Shown: piece by piece, positions 1 to 12,600 of the stretch
Position numbering within the stretch: the stretch's first letter is position 1
How the letters are laid out: each line of letters opens with the position of its first letter
DNA from: Caprimulgus europaeus
Lineage: Eukaryota; Chordata; Aves; Caprimulgiformes; Caprimulgidae
Reading direction: 5' to 3'
Assembly (NCBI GenBank): GCA_907165065.1
Contig: OU015528.1
Location: 24,076,015-24,140,014 of the forward strand
DNA: 64,000 nt
Position numbers and translations under genes: made by a program
The notes under the pieces: model-generated
The model's input: the letters and a program-made list of their open reading frames with translations, nothing else
Told to the model about the DNA's origin: nothing
Databases searched by the model: none

Positions 1-514
1 TCTTCTAATGGAGAGAACACCAACCTCTTGTTTTTTTGCTTCTTCATAGTAATACAATTTCTTTTGAGATAAAGTGTAAAAACTTGTAATCAAGTCTTCG
101 AGGAGACATTAAACAGAGAAATGCAATGATTACAAATGAAAGAAGATGCATTAATGTTGCCTTAGATTAAAAGAGGAATTAAATGAGGTGAAGCTAGACA
201 CCAGCTTTGGTACAGCTAGAGATGCCACTGTAAAGACCAAAAAGAGGTAACATGAGTAAAAGACCATAGAATTGGTTTAAAATGGCAGATAATTTCTTGG
301 GCTTCTAGAGAAATGAAGCTTTGTTGGTTTTCTTGGTTTATAAAAATTATTATGATTTAAAATCTGAAAATACTGATAAACTGTAGATGTGATACTATTG
401 CTTGTTAAGAAGAGAAGATTAAAGTGTACTAAAGTGCTAAAGGCAAAAAAGTAAGCAAGTTGAACTGACTTTTCTGTGCTTTGTTTGGTGTGTTGTGTTG
501 GGTTTTTTAAACAG
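1..514 (+). other. DOCK4 intron, 3' part
   Basis: This is AT-rich intronic sequence before the first exon in the window. It ends in a T-rich tract and the acceptor ttaaacag. I recognise no repeat or exon in it. Confidence 0.85.
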
Positions 515-639
515 GTGAAATGAGGAATGATTTATATATCACTGTAGAAAGAGGAGAGTTTGAGAAAGGAGGGAAGAGTGTGGCCAGAAATGTGGAAGTA
601 ACAATGCATGTCGTGGATAGCAGTGGTCAAATTTTAAAG
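515..639 (+). CDS. DOCK4: DOCK4 window exon 1 (DHR-1 start)
   Basis: It encodes window residues 1-41, beginning [19 protein letters not shown] after two bases that complete a split codon. RNDLYIT..GEFEKG is the first strand of the DHR-1 C2-like fold, which binds phosphoinositides and places the protein at the membrane. Acceptor acag, donor AAG|gtatct; it ends in phase 0. The end of the exon ([11 protein letters not shown]) differs by a few residues from the mammalian form as I recall it. Confidence 0.96.
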
Positions 640-3600
640 GTATCTATATGTTTTTCCTTGCTGTAGTTAATTTTGATACACTTTTTCAGATGTAAATCAT
701 CTTTTGTGGCATTGTTTGAAGAGTACAAAATTGCTTTGGAAAGGTGATATTTATCTTTTGCTGTCTTTAGATATTCAAAGTATCTCCACTTTTCTTAAAA
801 CCTTTATAAAATGCATGTTTGTTTTATTTCTGTGATCAATTAAGTGATTCAGATAAACACCTATGATTACCAACCAAAAAACTAATGATTCCATTAAGAT
901 ACTGGAAAATGTTGAAGCAAAATCAGATTCCGAAGAATGTTTTATTTTATAATAATTCTTATTAGATATATGTTTCCTCATGTTACAAAACTTATTTCTG
1001 TCATTTGCAATTTTTTTGTCTAGTTTTAATAAATCAGAGATTCTTGATGTGAAAATCATCACCATGTATCAATAAAGAAATAAATTAATGTTGCTGCTTC
1101 AGATTTGATTGTATACTGCTTGCTGGTGATAGCTTGCAAACAGGCATTGTTTTATATTTTAATTATTAATAGATGACTGTTTCTCTGTTCACATTTATCC
1201 TTTTAACCATACATATTTAGCATCATTTTTTTCCTTTTTATTTAAAGTATGGCTGACACAAATATTCTAGTGCAAATTGTGCATATGTGTGTGCATATGT
1301 GAAGTGAGATTGTACATATAAATGCATGGCATGCAATGTATGTACGTTTTATATATAAAAATATATATACGTGTGTGTACATACATATATCTTTTTTATA
1401 TATATGTGTAAAAAAATAAAGGATATTGAGATGCGAAAGTGATCCTTTATAATTACTGAGGAGAAAAGCTACAGCTTACCTTTCTCACAGAGAATTAATA
1501 GGTATTCCCATGTCATGTCACTTGCCTGCTTTGCTGTGGAGAGACAGTCATGGGTGTTGCAAAGGCAACCAACAGTTCTGTTCTTCCTAATCAGGGAATA
1601 CAGATTTTTTTCTCTTTTTATGCTGGGACGTATCACTGATAACAGCAGGATTATAGGTTTATTTCAGAGGACTAAAGATCTCAAGCCTGGACTGTTCTTG
1701 TCTCAGTTCCATTCTTATTTGTTGCTTGGGTATAACACTGGATGGACCATACTATGCCATGGGACTTCACATCACATTTGTTGCTTAAGCCTTCCTGATC
1801 ACCCAGTTCCCCCCGTATAATACTTTGATTCTTGCCAATGTGGTGTGATTCTTTCCAATTTTTTTATAATCAGCAAATATTAACAGTGTGCTACGTTTTT
1901 TGGGGGTTTAAAGACACTGAGCATTATACCACATGTTGCATTTATGATACGAATGTAAATATTAAGTAGGACTCCTTGTAAGATCAGTCCTTGATGGCAT
2001 TTTATCAGTGAACTAATCTGCCTTTAATCTCTAATCAATATGTTTTTTTCATTAGGATTTTATCTCATTTGGCTCTGGAGAGCCACCAGCCAGCGAGTAC
2101 CATTCCTTTGTGCTTTATCATAACAATGGTCCCAGATGGGCTGAGCTGCTGAAACTTCCTATTCCTGTGGATAAATTCAGAGGAGCACACATCCGCTGTG
2201 AATTCCGGCACTGTTCCAGTAAGTGCTGACTCCTGCTGGTCCTCTTTGTTACAGCTGCAGTCAGCACATGAGTTTCCATAATACCTCAGAAAAGAGATAG
2301 CTGCATAAACTTCCTCTGTAACGCTTTCATGACACAGCTTCTCAGGCTTGAAGCTCTACTTGGTTGAACTCAGGGCTTTGGTAAAGCCTAAATACCAGGA
2401 GAAACCAGCCAATAGTTTTATTAAATAGAAATAGACAATATTCCGGCTGCAGATGTAAACAGAATTTCAGGTAAACTCAAAATGCAGATTTAGAATTTGC
2501 CTGGTGAGTGATCTAAAGTTATATTTGTTTCTTAGTACATGTTTGAGAACCCAAGCAATGGGAAATGTATTTATATATACATCATGGTCAATTAACATAG
2601 CTTTTGTATTGCCTTTTTTTTTTCCTCTTATAAAATAAAATTCAAAAATTCTCTAAACATTATGAATAGTTTTAGAGATGATTTTGAGGTAAAACTTAAG
2701 GTCTGGGTGCACATTCTGGATACTAAGGTAAGTGAGACAGGTTTCATAGCTATGGTGCTAACTGCTGTCAAGCTTGTAGAGAAAGATGGATAAAATTGTA
2801 CATATTTTAAACTGCTGCTGTTGTTTGGCTCTTTTTGGTGATGTAGATATAAGCAAGATTTGATTATTTAGATTGCCTTTGTGGAAATTGACACACACAG
2901 AAAGTTATAGTATATTTAGATTTCAGATACATAAACTTCAAAATGTAAGGAACAGGTAATATGTCAAGAAATTTGCATTGATTTCTTTTTAAGATTTCTT
3001 TTATAAGCTATGAAGTAATAAAGGAAAAATGTTGTTGGTATGTTTCAAATAGATACACTTTTGCACCATCTTTCCCATGCAGTACAAGTTGAATATTTTT
3101 GTTATTATTTCCCACACCACCCCAGTGGAGCTAAACACAGGCTTAAAAGTCATATATATACACATTTGATGAAAAATTGGTTGACTTTCAAAAGTATTCA
3201 GCATTGGCTGCAGTAAAATCTGTGCCATCTCAGGATTCTATAGTCTGCTTTATATTTAGGTGGTAGATGAGTTTTGGTATTTGAGCTTAGGCATCCAAGT
3301 TTCAAAATACTATCTACTGTCTAACATTCATGTAAGGAACAGTGACATCTTCAGTCATACGTATAGAGGCAGATGCCTTACTTGTAAATAGAAGTGCAGT
3401 GTAGCCTGAGACTGACCTAAAACGGAGACTAGTAGGTAGAAGGTACTATAGGGGATAATTGTCATTAAAAAATCCCTTTTTTCTTCATGTTGGACTGGCT
3501 AGGTCACGTTCATTTGGGTTTCCTGACATTCTATATATTGCTAAGACTGCATATTTGGTGGCTTCTATTATTTGTTGTTAATAAATACCAAATCATTCCA

Positions 3601-6600
3601 GAACACTGCTTTCTGATTTACGGTGAGATAAAAGAAGCTATTGCAGGAGATAATGTGCAAATCTGAAAAGAAATTTAAAATAATCTTAGTCTGGCTAGCT
3701 GCAAATAGCTTCCAGTTTACTTTCTTATGTTGTATTATACCCATTTATTTTGTCTAAGATGTATAATATTCACTTTAAGTGCTGCTGTTTTTATATGCAT
3801 TTCAGCAAAGGAAAAGGGTGAGAAGAAGCTGTTTGGTTTTTCTTTCGTGCCCCTGATGCAGGAAAATGGGAGGACTCTGCCAGATGGCACCCATGAACTC
3901 ATTGTACACAAGGTATTTGAATTAGTAATCATTAGCTATAATGATTCCTCTGGAACATATTTTAAATACCCAGAAACATTAGGTTTAGAAGGTCTGTATT
4001 CATTACCTAGTGAGTGATAATATTGTCACCATTAAAATATTAATTGTTGATTGTTTAATATTAAGCTTCCTGATACAAACTGCAATTGAATCTAGGTGTG
4101 TATTTTCAGTGCACTGGTTTTACTAAATCTTACTCTTATATTACCTTGCATTTATAATGGGTTTCATAGTGAAGTTCAGTAAAAACACACAAAGTGAACT
4201 CCATGATACCCTCTTACTGAACTGCTGAAGTTGGAAAATAAAGCAAGGTCATTTATGCAGATCTACTTGGTGTTATCATTTTAGAGATATTTCAGTTTTG
4301 TGGAATTTTTTTTTCCACGCTTAAGAGTTGCCTCTTTTTTCAGAGGATCTGATAAGCTCACAGATAAATTTTAGATTTTTGACACTAAAATTTGTAGCTA
4401 TTCATTTGACCTGTGTAACTTTGTTAGACTTCAATGTCACTGTGGTGGGTTGACCCTGGCTGGAGGCTGGATGCCCACCAAAGCCCACTCGATCACTCCC
4501 CCTCCTCAAATGGGCAGGGGGAGAAAAATATAACGAAAAGCTCGTGGGTGGAGATAAGGACGGAGAGAGATCACTCACCAATTACTGGCACGGGCAAAAC
4601 AGACTCGACTTGGGGGAAAAAAACAAATTTACTTTATTACAAATCAAAATTAGAGGAGAATGAGAAGTAAAACCAAATCTTAAAACACCTCCCCCATCCC
4701 TCCCTTCTTCCCGGGCTTAATCTCTTTCCCGATTTTCCACCTCCTCCCCCCAGCAGCACAGGGGGACAGGGAATGGGGTTGGGGTCAGTTCATCACACGT
4801 TGTTTCTGCCGCTCCTTCCTCTTCAGGGGGAGGACTCCTTCCCCCGCACCAGCGTGGGGTCCCTCTCACGGGAGACAGTCCTCCACCAACTGCTCCAACG
4901 TGAGTCCTTCCCATGACCGACAGCTCTTCACGAACTGCTTTAGCATGGGAACCTTCCATGGGGTGCAGTCCTTCAGGAAGGGACTGCTCCAGCGCAGGTC
5001 CCCCACGGGGTCACAAGTCCTGCCAGCAAACCTGCTCCGGCGTGGGCTCCTCTCCATGGGCCACAGGTCCTGACAGGAACCTGCTCCAGCGCAGGCTTCC
5101 CGCGGGGTCACAGCCTCCTTCGGGCATCCACCTGCTCCGGCGTGGGGTCCTCCACGGGCTATAGGTGGTTATCTGCTCTACCAGGGACCTCCATGGGCTG
5201 CAGGGGGACAGCCTGCCTCACCATGGTCTTCACCACAGGCTGCAGGGGAATCTCTGCTCTGGCGCCTGGAGCACCTCCTCCCCCTCCTTCACTGACCTTG
5301 GTGTCTGCAGAGTTGTTTTTTCTTACATCTTCTCACTCCTCTCTCCAGCTGCAAAGTGTGCAGCTTTTTTTTTTTCCCTCTCTTCTTTTTTTTCCTTAAT
5401 TATGTTATCACAGAGGTGTTACTGATGGGCTCGACCTGGGCCAGCGGCGGGTCCCTTCTTGTAGCCGGCTGGCATTGGCTGTGTTAGGTCGGACATGGGG
5501 GAAACTTCTGGCAGCTTCTCTCACAGAAGCCACCCCATGTCCCCCCTGCCCCTACTGCTACCAAAACCTTGCCATGCAAACCCAATACAGTCACATATGA
5601 AGCTATGATCTTAAAACAAAGTTGCAACAGGTATAGTGAAAATTTTTCAGTTTCTGGCAGAGAAACAATAATAATTCATATAATTTAGGGACTTTGCCCT
5701 TTGTTTTTATGCGGTACAGTTATTTTAACTGGTTTGTTTTCACAGTGTGAAGAAAACACAAACCTTCAGGATTCTGGTCGCTACCTCAAACTCCCCTTTT
5801 CAAAGGGAATTTTCTTAGGAAACAACAGCCAAGCATTAAAAACCACTAAAGAGTCCTTCTGGATTACGTCCTTTCTCTGCTCCACTAAACTCACACAAAA
5901 TGGTAGGATATGTTGATTATTTAAACCTGATGAATTTAAATGATTGTGATAGCTAGCCTTTTCTTGGCCAAGCAAGCATAGATGTACTCAAAAATAGCTT
6001 GTGTTCTACCCATTTTACAAAACCGGTTTTCTTCATAATTTTTTATATCCAGATGGAAACCAATATAACATGATAAACCACTGACTTTAAGTAATCCAAG
6101 AATGCTTTTTAGATTAACATATTGGAATCAAATGCAGCACTCTTGGAAGCAACTATCAAAACCCAGCTGGTTTACAAAACCTCTTAATATGTTTGTTGTA
6201 GAGTTTTTATGAAATACTTCTTATAAGATTTAGGCTATGGCAGTTTAGTTTTAATTAGGCACATATTGGTTTTTTGTTGTATCACTTCTCTTCCTTAAAG
6301 CCAACAAACATTTACTACTTCTTAAAACAATCTTATACACTGGATATAAGGAGCAGCAGACAGAAGTACATGTGTTTGCGTTCTTTACCATTGCTCTGTA
6401 TAACATTCTTAAAATTCTTGTTTATTTGCCATATCAACCATAGTTTGTAACTGAAACAGTTTTCCACAAATTTGTAATTATTGTATATTGCTTGGTGATG
6501 TTTTTCTGACCATTCTTTGATATCTCCACAGTTTTATATTATTTTTTCTGAGCTATTTATCACAGTTTTTAGGTCTTGCTTAGCTCTCCTGTGTGTGAAT

Positions 6601-9600
6601 GACTGTTTTAACCCTTCTTATATGTATGATGATAAAATTGCTAATTGCTTGCAAATTGATTATAGGTGTACAACAACAACTAGAACTGCTTTTTAAATTG
6701 AAATGATCATCATCATTTTCACCATTTAGTAGCAAGTGTCCAAAACAGAACTATGTGCAAATAGTAAGTGGTCTGTTTCACTGTGCACATCCATTCTTGT
6801 ATTCTCACAGCAATTAGCTTCAAAGTAATAAAAGTTAGCCAATAAAAAATTTTCCCAAAGGTTGCTATTAGGCAATCAGAGACTAAATTTGCATCAGTTA
6901 AAGGCCTTGAATTAGGAAATCACATGAATCTACTGGTACTTAAACATGCATGAAAGTGCTGCCTGGAACTTCTTAAGTGTCTGACTGACATAGTGAGAAT
7001 ACTTGTGCTATTATTTGGGGATATAATACTAATTTATGTTCACAGTACAGGAGTTATTTTGTACTTAATGTAAATAGATGTGTGACATAGGGCATAAAGT
7101 TTCCTTTTTTTAACCTATTCTGAGTCAGAGGGTGTAGAATATCTGAATAATATTGATCCCCTTTTCAGCTCTGAAAGAGTTAACAATTATTTCAGCAGTA
7201 CTTCAGAGGGTGGAAATATTTTCAATAGACAGGCTCATATTTTCTCCAAGGATCTTCTTTGGGAAGTTCATCTTGGTGAGTTTCCAAATCCCCATTCTTT
7301 TAAACAAAAATTTGCCAAAACCTATTGCATGCTCAGAAAATGAACACAGAGCAAAGCATGTGGATAGTTGGTCATGTGAGCATTACTTCAGTTATCCCTG
7401 AGAAAATGTAGCATACTTATAAAAAATACAGGAATAAAAAGATCTGTGTATTTACTAAAAAGTAAACATTTGTATTAGTATTTTTGAAAATTGATTATTA
7501 CTTTTTAATCTGTTTTTAAGTTTGGAGATTTTTCTGAAGTTCTCCGAGATCTACTTGTGTCTACAAACAACAATGTCCAGCCTGGAAATGAACTGAAAAT
7601 TATGCTATTGGTCTGCCCATGGGGTGGGGGAGGACCCCATACCCAGACTTGTAAAGGGTGCAACTGAACTAGGCCACAGCTTTACTTGCTGGGAAATTTT
7701 ACTCAGCTGTCATTCTCTCATTGGCTGTTCCCAAATGCCGTTGGCTCTCATGCATATTAAAATTATGAGGACCTGAGGAAGGAGGCTGACTCCCAGTTGT
7801 TGGGATCCATAACTTCCTTACCCTGGATACTTTGGAGGGGTTTTTAGGATTATTTCCACACAATTTGCAAGGATCTAAACAGGGGAGGCTGTGCATTCAC
7901 CAATGTGTAAGAAAACATTCTGGATAAGTATCTGTTTTCAGTTAGCTTTTCCTTAGCTTGACTTCTGGTTCTGGATAGTTAATCAGTTAATTTTAGCAAA
8001 AAAGTATACTAGCTTTTATTGCATTCTTAACTGGATAGTTACATTTCATTATCTTAAAAAAAATCCAGAAGAGCAACAGAGAACATAGTATTTTTCTACT
8101 GAGTAGTTATCAATACAATGTTACTTCATATTTGACATAGTGGAGGAATCTCTGCCTGCCAGAGGCTCAGGATCCAACTAGCAAGTCAGAATATTTTAGC
8201 AAGTTGACATTCACTCATTCCTCAGCACTGATCAGCACATCCCCAGTGAGCAGCTGTTCATCAGCAGAGCAACATGCCATACAGCATGTCTGTTGCAAGG
8301 CAGAGGTGTAATCTGTCTATCTGCATTTTTTAAAAGCCAAACTGGTCATTAATAAAGCAAAAGTAACAGGGGGCAGCTTTCCAGAATGATCTCGGTTTGG
8401 AGGGAGTGTTAGAAACCACAAAAGTAGCCTGTTGGAAGAGGACTGCAGACCACCAGTTCTGGAATTTGGCTTTTTCCTTTTGAAGTCGGGTAGTGCTACA
8501 CCAGGCCAATTTCTGATGTCTCAGGATTTATAGGAGAGAGATGCGAAGATCACCCCAAGCCACTTCTTTATACACATGATTCTAAACCTTTTATTAAACC
8601 TAGTACTTTGGATTTAAATTGTGGGCTTTGAGAAGCAAAGTGTTTTGTTTGGTAGGAATGGTAGGTCAGGTGTAGCCTATTTTTGATGTACAAATCTGAT
8701 CATGAATAAAAGAAGGCATTGGAAACGTTTTTCTTCTTCAGCAAAATTTATGAGCAGCTTTGACTTTTTACCTTTTCCAAAAGTATGTTTTCTTAGTGGG
8801 CCTATTCTGGGAGATAATTTTGTGTTCTCATTTCAAGGCCAGTTTGGATGAAGCTTTGAGCAACCTGGTCTAGTACAAGGTGTCCCTGCTCATGGCAGGG
8901 CATTTAGCATAAATTAGCTTTAAGGTCCCTTACAACCCATACCATTGTATGATTCTATGATTTATCTTAATACATGACACACTGCTATCCCTTCCTCTTG
9001 TGATTCACCAGTCAGATTTTTCTATTCATGTCATTCATGCTTGGGATATTTGCTAATGTTATCTCAGCAATGTCTTTCCTCCTTAGCATTTTCCTTGAAA
9101 TAAGTGCTTTGAAGTGAATGTCTGACATTTGCTTTCTGTTTCTTTTTTAATCCCTGAACAAATCCCTAATATTGTCAACTACCATCTCACCAAGTTCCTC
9201 CAGCAAACCTGTAAAGAAATATTTTTCCTGCTATGAACTGACAGATTTAGCTCATCTTGCTACTCCTCCTTAAAGAAAATAAACTAGAATCCATTTAATT
9301 ATCCAAAAGACAAATGCAGTTCACTGGATTTGTAATGCTTGTTTCTTGAAAATTCCCTACAGAAGGAATAAGATGACATATCATTTGTCCTTGATCTTTG
9401 GGGTGTGTCTCTGATACATGTGTAGGACCCTTCAGTGCTCTTAGTGCAGCTCAAAGATCTCTTTCAATCCAAACCATTCTGTACTAGCACGGGGTGAAGC
9501 AAAACAAAAAAGAAATGTATAAATGCATAAAACCAATTTGTGACCGCCAAAATCCAGTAAGGCAGCAAAATATTAGTGGAATAGCATGTAGGATGTTTGC

Positions 9601-12600
9601 CATTAGCACCTTTGGCAAGATTTCAATATAGGTGGAGACTTTATTTAATGTTATTAAAGACAGAAATATTACTTCATTTCTTGTTGTCAGAGAGAGGTGC
9701 TTTCCTGGAGCAAACTGGGAAAGAATGACACAAAGCTGGGTGTGGCTCAAATGTTACTTGAGTGTGAAGACAGTCTATTGTAGAAAGCACCCAAATAGCT
9801 GCCAAACCAAGAGGAAAACTTGCTATAAGCTTCTTATTTTGATAAGTACTGAGAATATTTCAGGAGAACTGGATCTTTCTAAGATAATGCTGGACAGTGA
9901 TCAACTAACTATACTGTAGTTCAATTTAAGATGATGGGAGGGTTGGCTGGTGGTTAAGGTTTTCTGCTTCAAATAGCCAGGCTTTGAGAAATTCTGAAAA
10001 GCTGGTTAGTGAAACATGGAAGGAGTAAACTTGAATGTAAAGGAGATTTGAGTTTTATTTAATTCAACAGTTCAAAAATATGTGGAAGTTTTGCTGAATG
10101 CAACTGGAAAGGAACACTGCAGACTTGAGTGAGTGAGTCACAGGCAGAAAATGTGGGGAGTAAGCAGAGAACCTGCAGTAGAAGGGAGAAACTAACAGCA
10201 ACGTGTCGGAGTTGAGCAAGGGTCAGGATCAAGTGAAAACTGCTGAAAGGCCAGGCCAAGGTTGCAAAACTATTTTAGGATATTGAACAGTATGGGACAT
10301 GGAATTCCCAATCATGTAACGAAGTGGGTTTTTTAGTACATCTCTGAAGCTGAAAGCAATAACATATAACCGAAGAGTAATAAATAGAGTACTTACATTT
10401 AGGACAGGTGGAAGAGCAGGTATGTTAACTGGGCCATCACCCTCCAATGAATTTTATACAAGTATTTACAAGAAATCATGGATAAAAAAATGGACATGTA
10501 GCTAAATGGAATGTGCTGTAAGATGAGATTTATCAAAGACGTATCATGCCAGAATAAACTTCTTAATCTTTCTTTTCAAAGTTTGGGGTTTTTTAATTAT
10601 TCTTCAGAGGAAACATAGCAGATCTAAACCATCTGGACTTCAATGACACACCACATGGGAAATTAGAAAAGATACAGATTAGAATAAGAATTTTAAAACT
10701 GGTGAATAAAGGCTAGAAGGGAACTAGCAGGTTGCATTGTAGTGGAAGGAATTTTTTTCCTGGGTGGAAGGAAAATACTACTATATCTGAAGAATTAGGT
10801 CTGAGATTGTTCTTTTAAAGAGGTAGAAGAGGATGATGGAAGTAGCAGTTAATTTCACTAAAACCTGAGACACTAGGGAGCCTGTGAATGACATTTGCTG
10901 CTAATATATAGTTGAAAGGGCTCATCAGTTGAGAGGGACAAATTCAAAATATGATACAGGCAGAGCAAGGTAACCTTGATTTAAATAATAAGAAAGAGTA
11001 TAAATTAGATCAAACCTAGTGGTACAAAAGAGGATCATACCCTAATAGAGACTCTTGAGAATTCTGCTGTAGCAAGGGAGCTGAACAGTGTTAAACAAGG
11101 TATGATGTATCTAAAAAGCACCTCAGATTCTACAACATTTGTCATGTGTTTACAGCAGATATATGAGCTTGCTAATGATAGAGAAAACAGTGATATAATC
11201 TCATCTGTAATGTAGTTACCATTTTGGTCATGAAAGCTGAAGGAGAATTAATTGAAATTGCAGGAAGTGCCAAGACAGTCCAGTATGTTTTAGCTCAGAA
11301 GAGTTAATTTTCCAGAAGAGATTGTGTTGCTTATTAACAAAGCAGGACCCTTAGAGACATTGTGTTTGTTCTCTAAAAAGACATAGGAATATGAGTATTT
11401 TAAATATAATCAAACTAGTAATTAGGAGACTATTTCTAGCTGTCAGAGGATGGCTCTGGAAGGCGTCCTTCAGTGGGATGAAAGACAGCAAAATAGTTAC
11501 TTAAGAAGGTAGCTGGCAAATATCTGAACAAGATTGCATGATACAGTTGCAACATGAGACTAATTGTTGTGACCCAGTACCATGTTCTCATGTTTCTTTT
11601 GGTGGAGCAATTATGGGATGGAATGAAAATTAGTTGTTGGGCAGATCGTATTATAGCAAATCTTGAGATGTTTTCTTTTGTTTTGATGATGCCAAGTTTT
11701 GCAGAGTGGATTGTAATAGTAGAATTTAAAAGCTGAAATGCTGCTTTGCTTCCAGCTTTAATCTTGCATTTTGTTTTTGCAGGAGATATGCTTGACCTTC
11801 TGAAATGGAGAACACACCCAGACAAAATTGCAGGTTGCCTCTCAAAATTAAAAGAAATTGATGGTTCAGAAATAGTGAAGGTATATACCTTTCTATCCCT
11901 TTAGGTAATATGAGGAATAAAATGTATTTGTATGTCACAAAGATATCGATTTAATAGCAAACTCTTATTTTCTCCAATCAGTTTCTTCAGGATACACTGG
12001 ACACTCTGTTTGGGATTTTAGATGAAAACTCTCAAAAATATGGATCAAAAGTATTTGATTGTTTGGTAAGTTTCCTTTTGTGATGATTCGTAACACTTGA
12101 AGAATCTAAGTAAAAAAAAAAAAAAAGCAAAAGCTTTTTTTTTCTTTTTCCCTCTTATAGGTTCACATAATAAATTTGCTGCAGGACAGCAAGTTTCACC
12201 ACTTTAAGCCAGTAATGGACACTTACATTGAAAGTCATTTTGCAGGAGCACTTGCATACAGGTGAAGTCTGTATGTTTTCTATCTGATTTGAATACTGAC
12301 AGTTATTGCTAAACTAAGCAGAATCAATCATTAGGTTAAATTAAACATATAATTAGAAGTAAAATGCGATGCTTTTATAAATGCCCAGATTTAGACCATT
12401 AAAAAAGAGTAAAATAACTTTAAGTTACCAGAAAAATTACTTGCTAATGCTCTAACACAGACTTATTTTTTAAATCTTTTTCTTCAGTGGAATTCTTTAT
12501 TTTAATTTCTTTGAAAAACATAGGAGCCTTAACATAAACCAGCTGCAACTGTGTTCACTGTCTGCGTAGACCAGTGCACTAATAAGTATCACTTACTCTG

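Larger units (their letters stand above)
3913..5745 (+). other. intron 3
   Basis: About 63% of this intron is a single inserted solo LTR (4441-5589). The flanks are unremarkable AT-rich sequence. The acceptor is ttttcacag. Confidence 0.88.
5903..11782 (+). other. intron 4
   Basis: 5.9 kb. It contains a CR1 3' end at 8834-8960 and a doubtful CR1 remnant near 9451-9485. The antisense open frame at 11436-11825 overlaps exon 5 and is a shadow. No other gene is seen. Confidence 0.85.

Noticed and set aside
1515-1820. 101-codon plus-strand open frame in intron 1
   Set aside because: No domain, no relation to DOCK4, and no supporting splice structure; consistent with chance.
7619-7641. ATGGGGT/ACCCCAT short inverted repeat with G-rich loop
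   Set aside because: Seven base pairs only and without context; expected by chance in 64 kb.
11436-11825. 129-codon minus-strand open frame
   Set aside because: It overlaps DOCK4 exon 5 antisense and shows no protein-family features.
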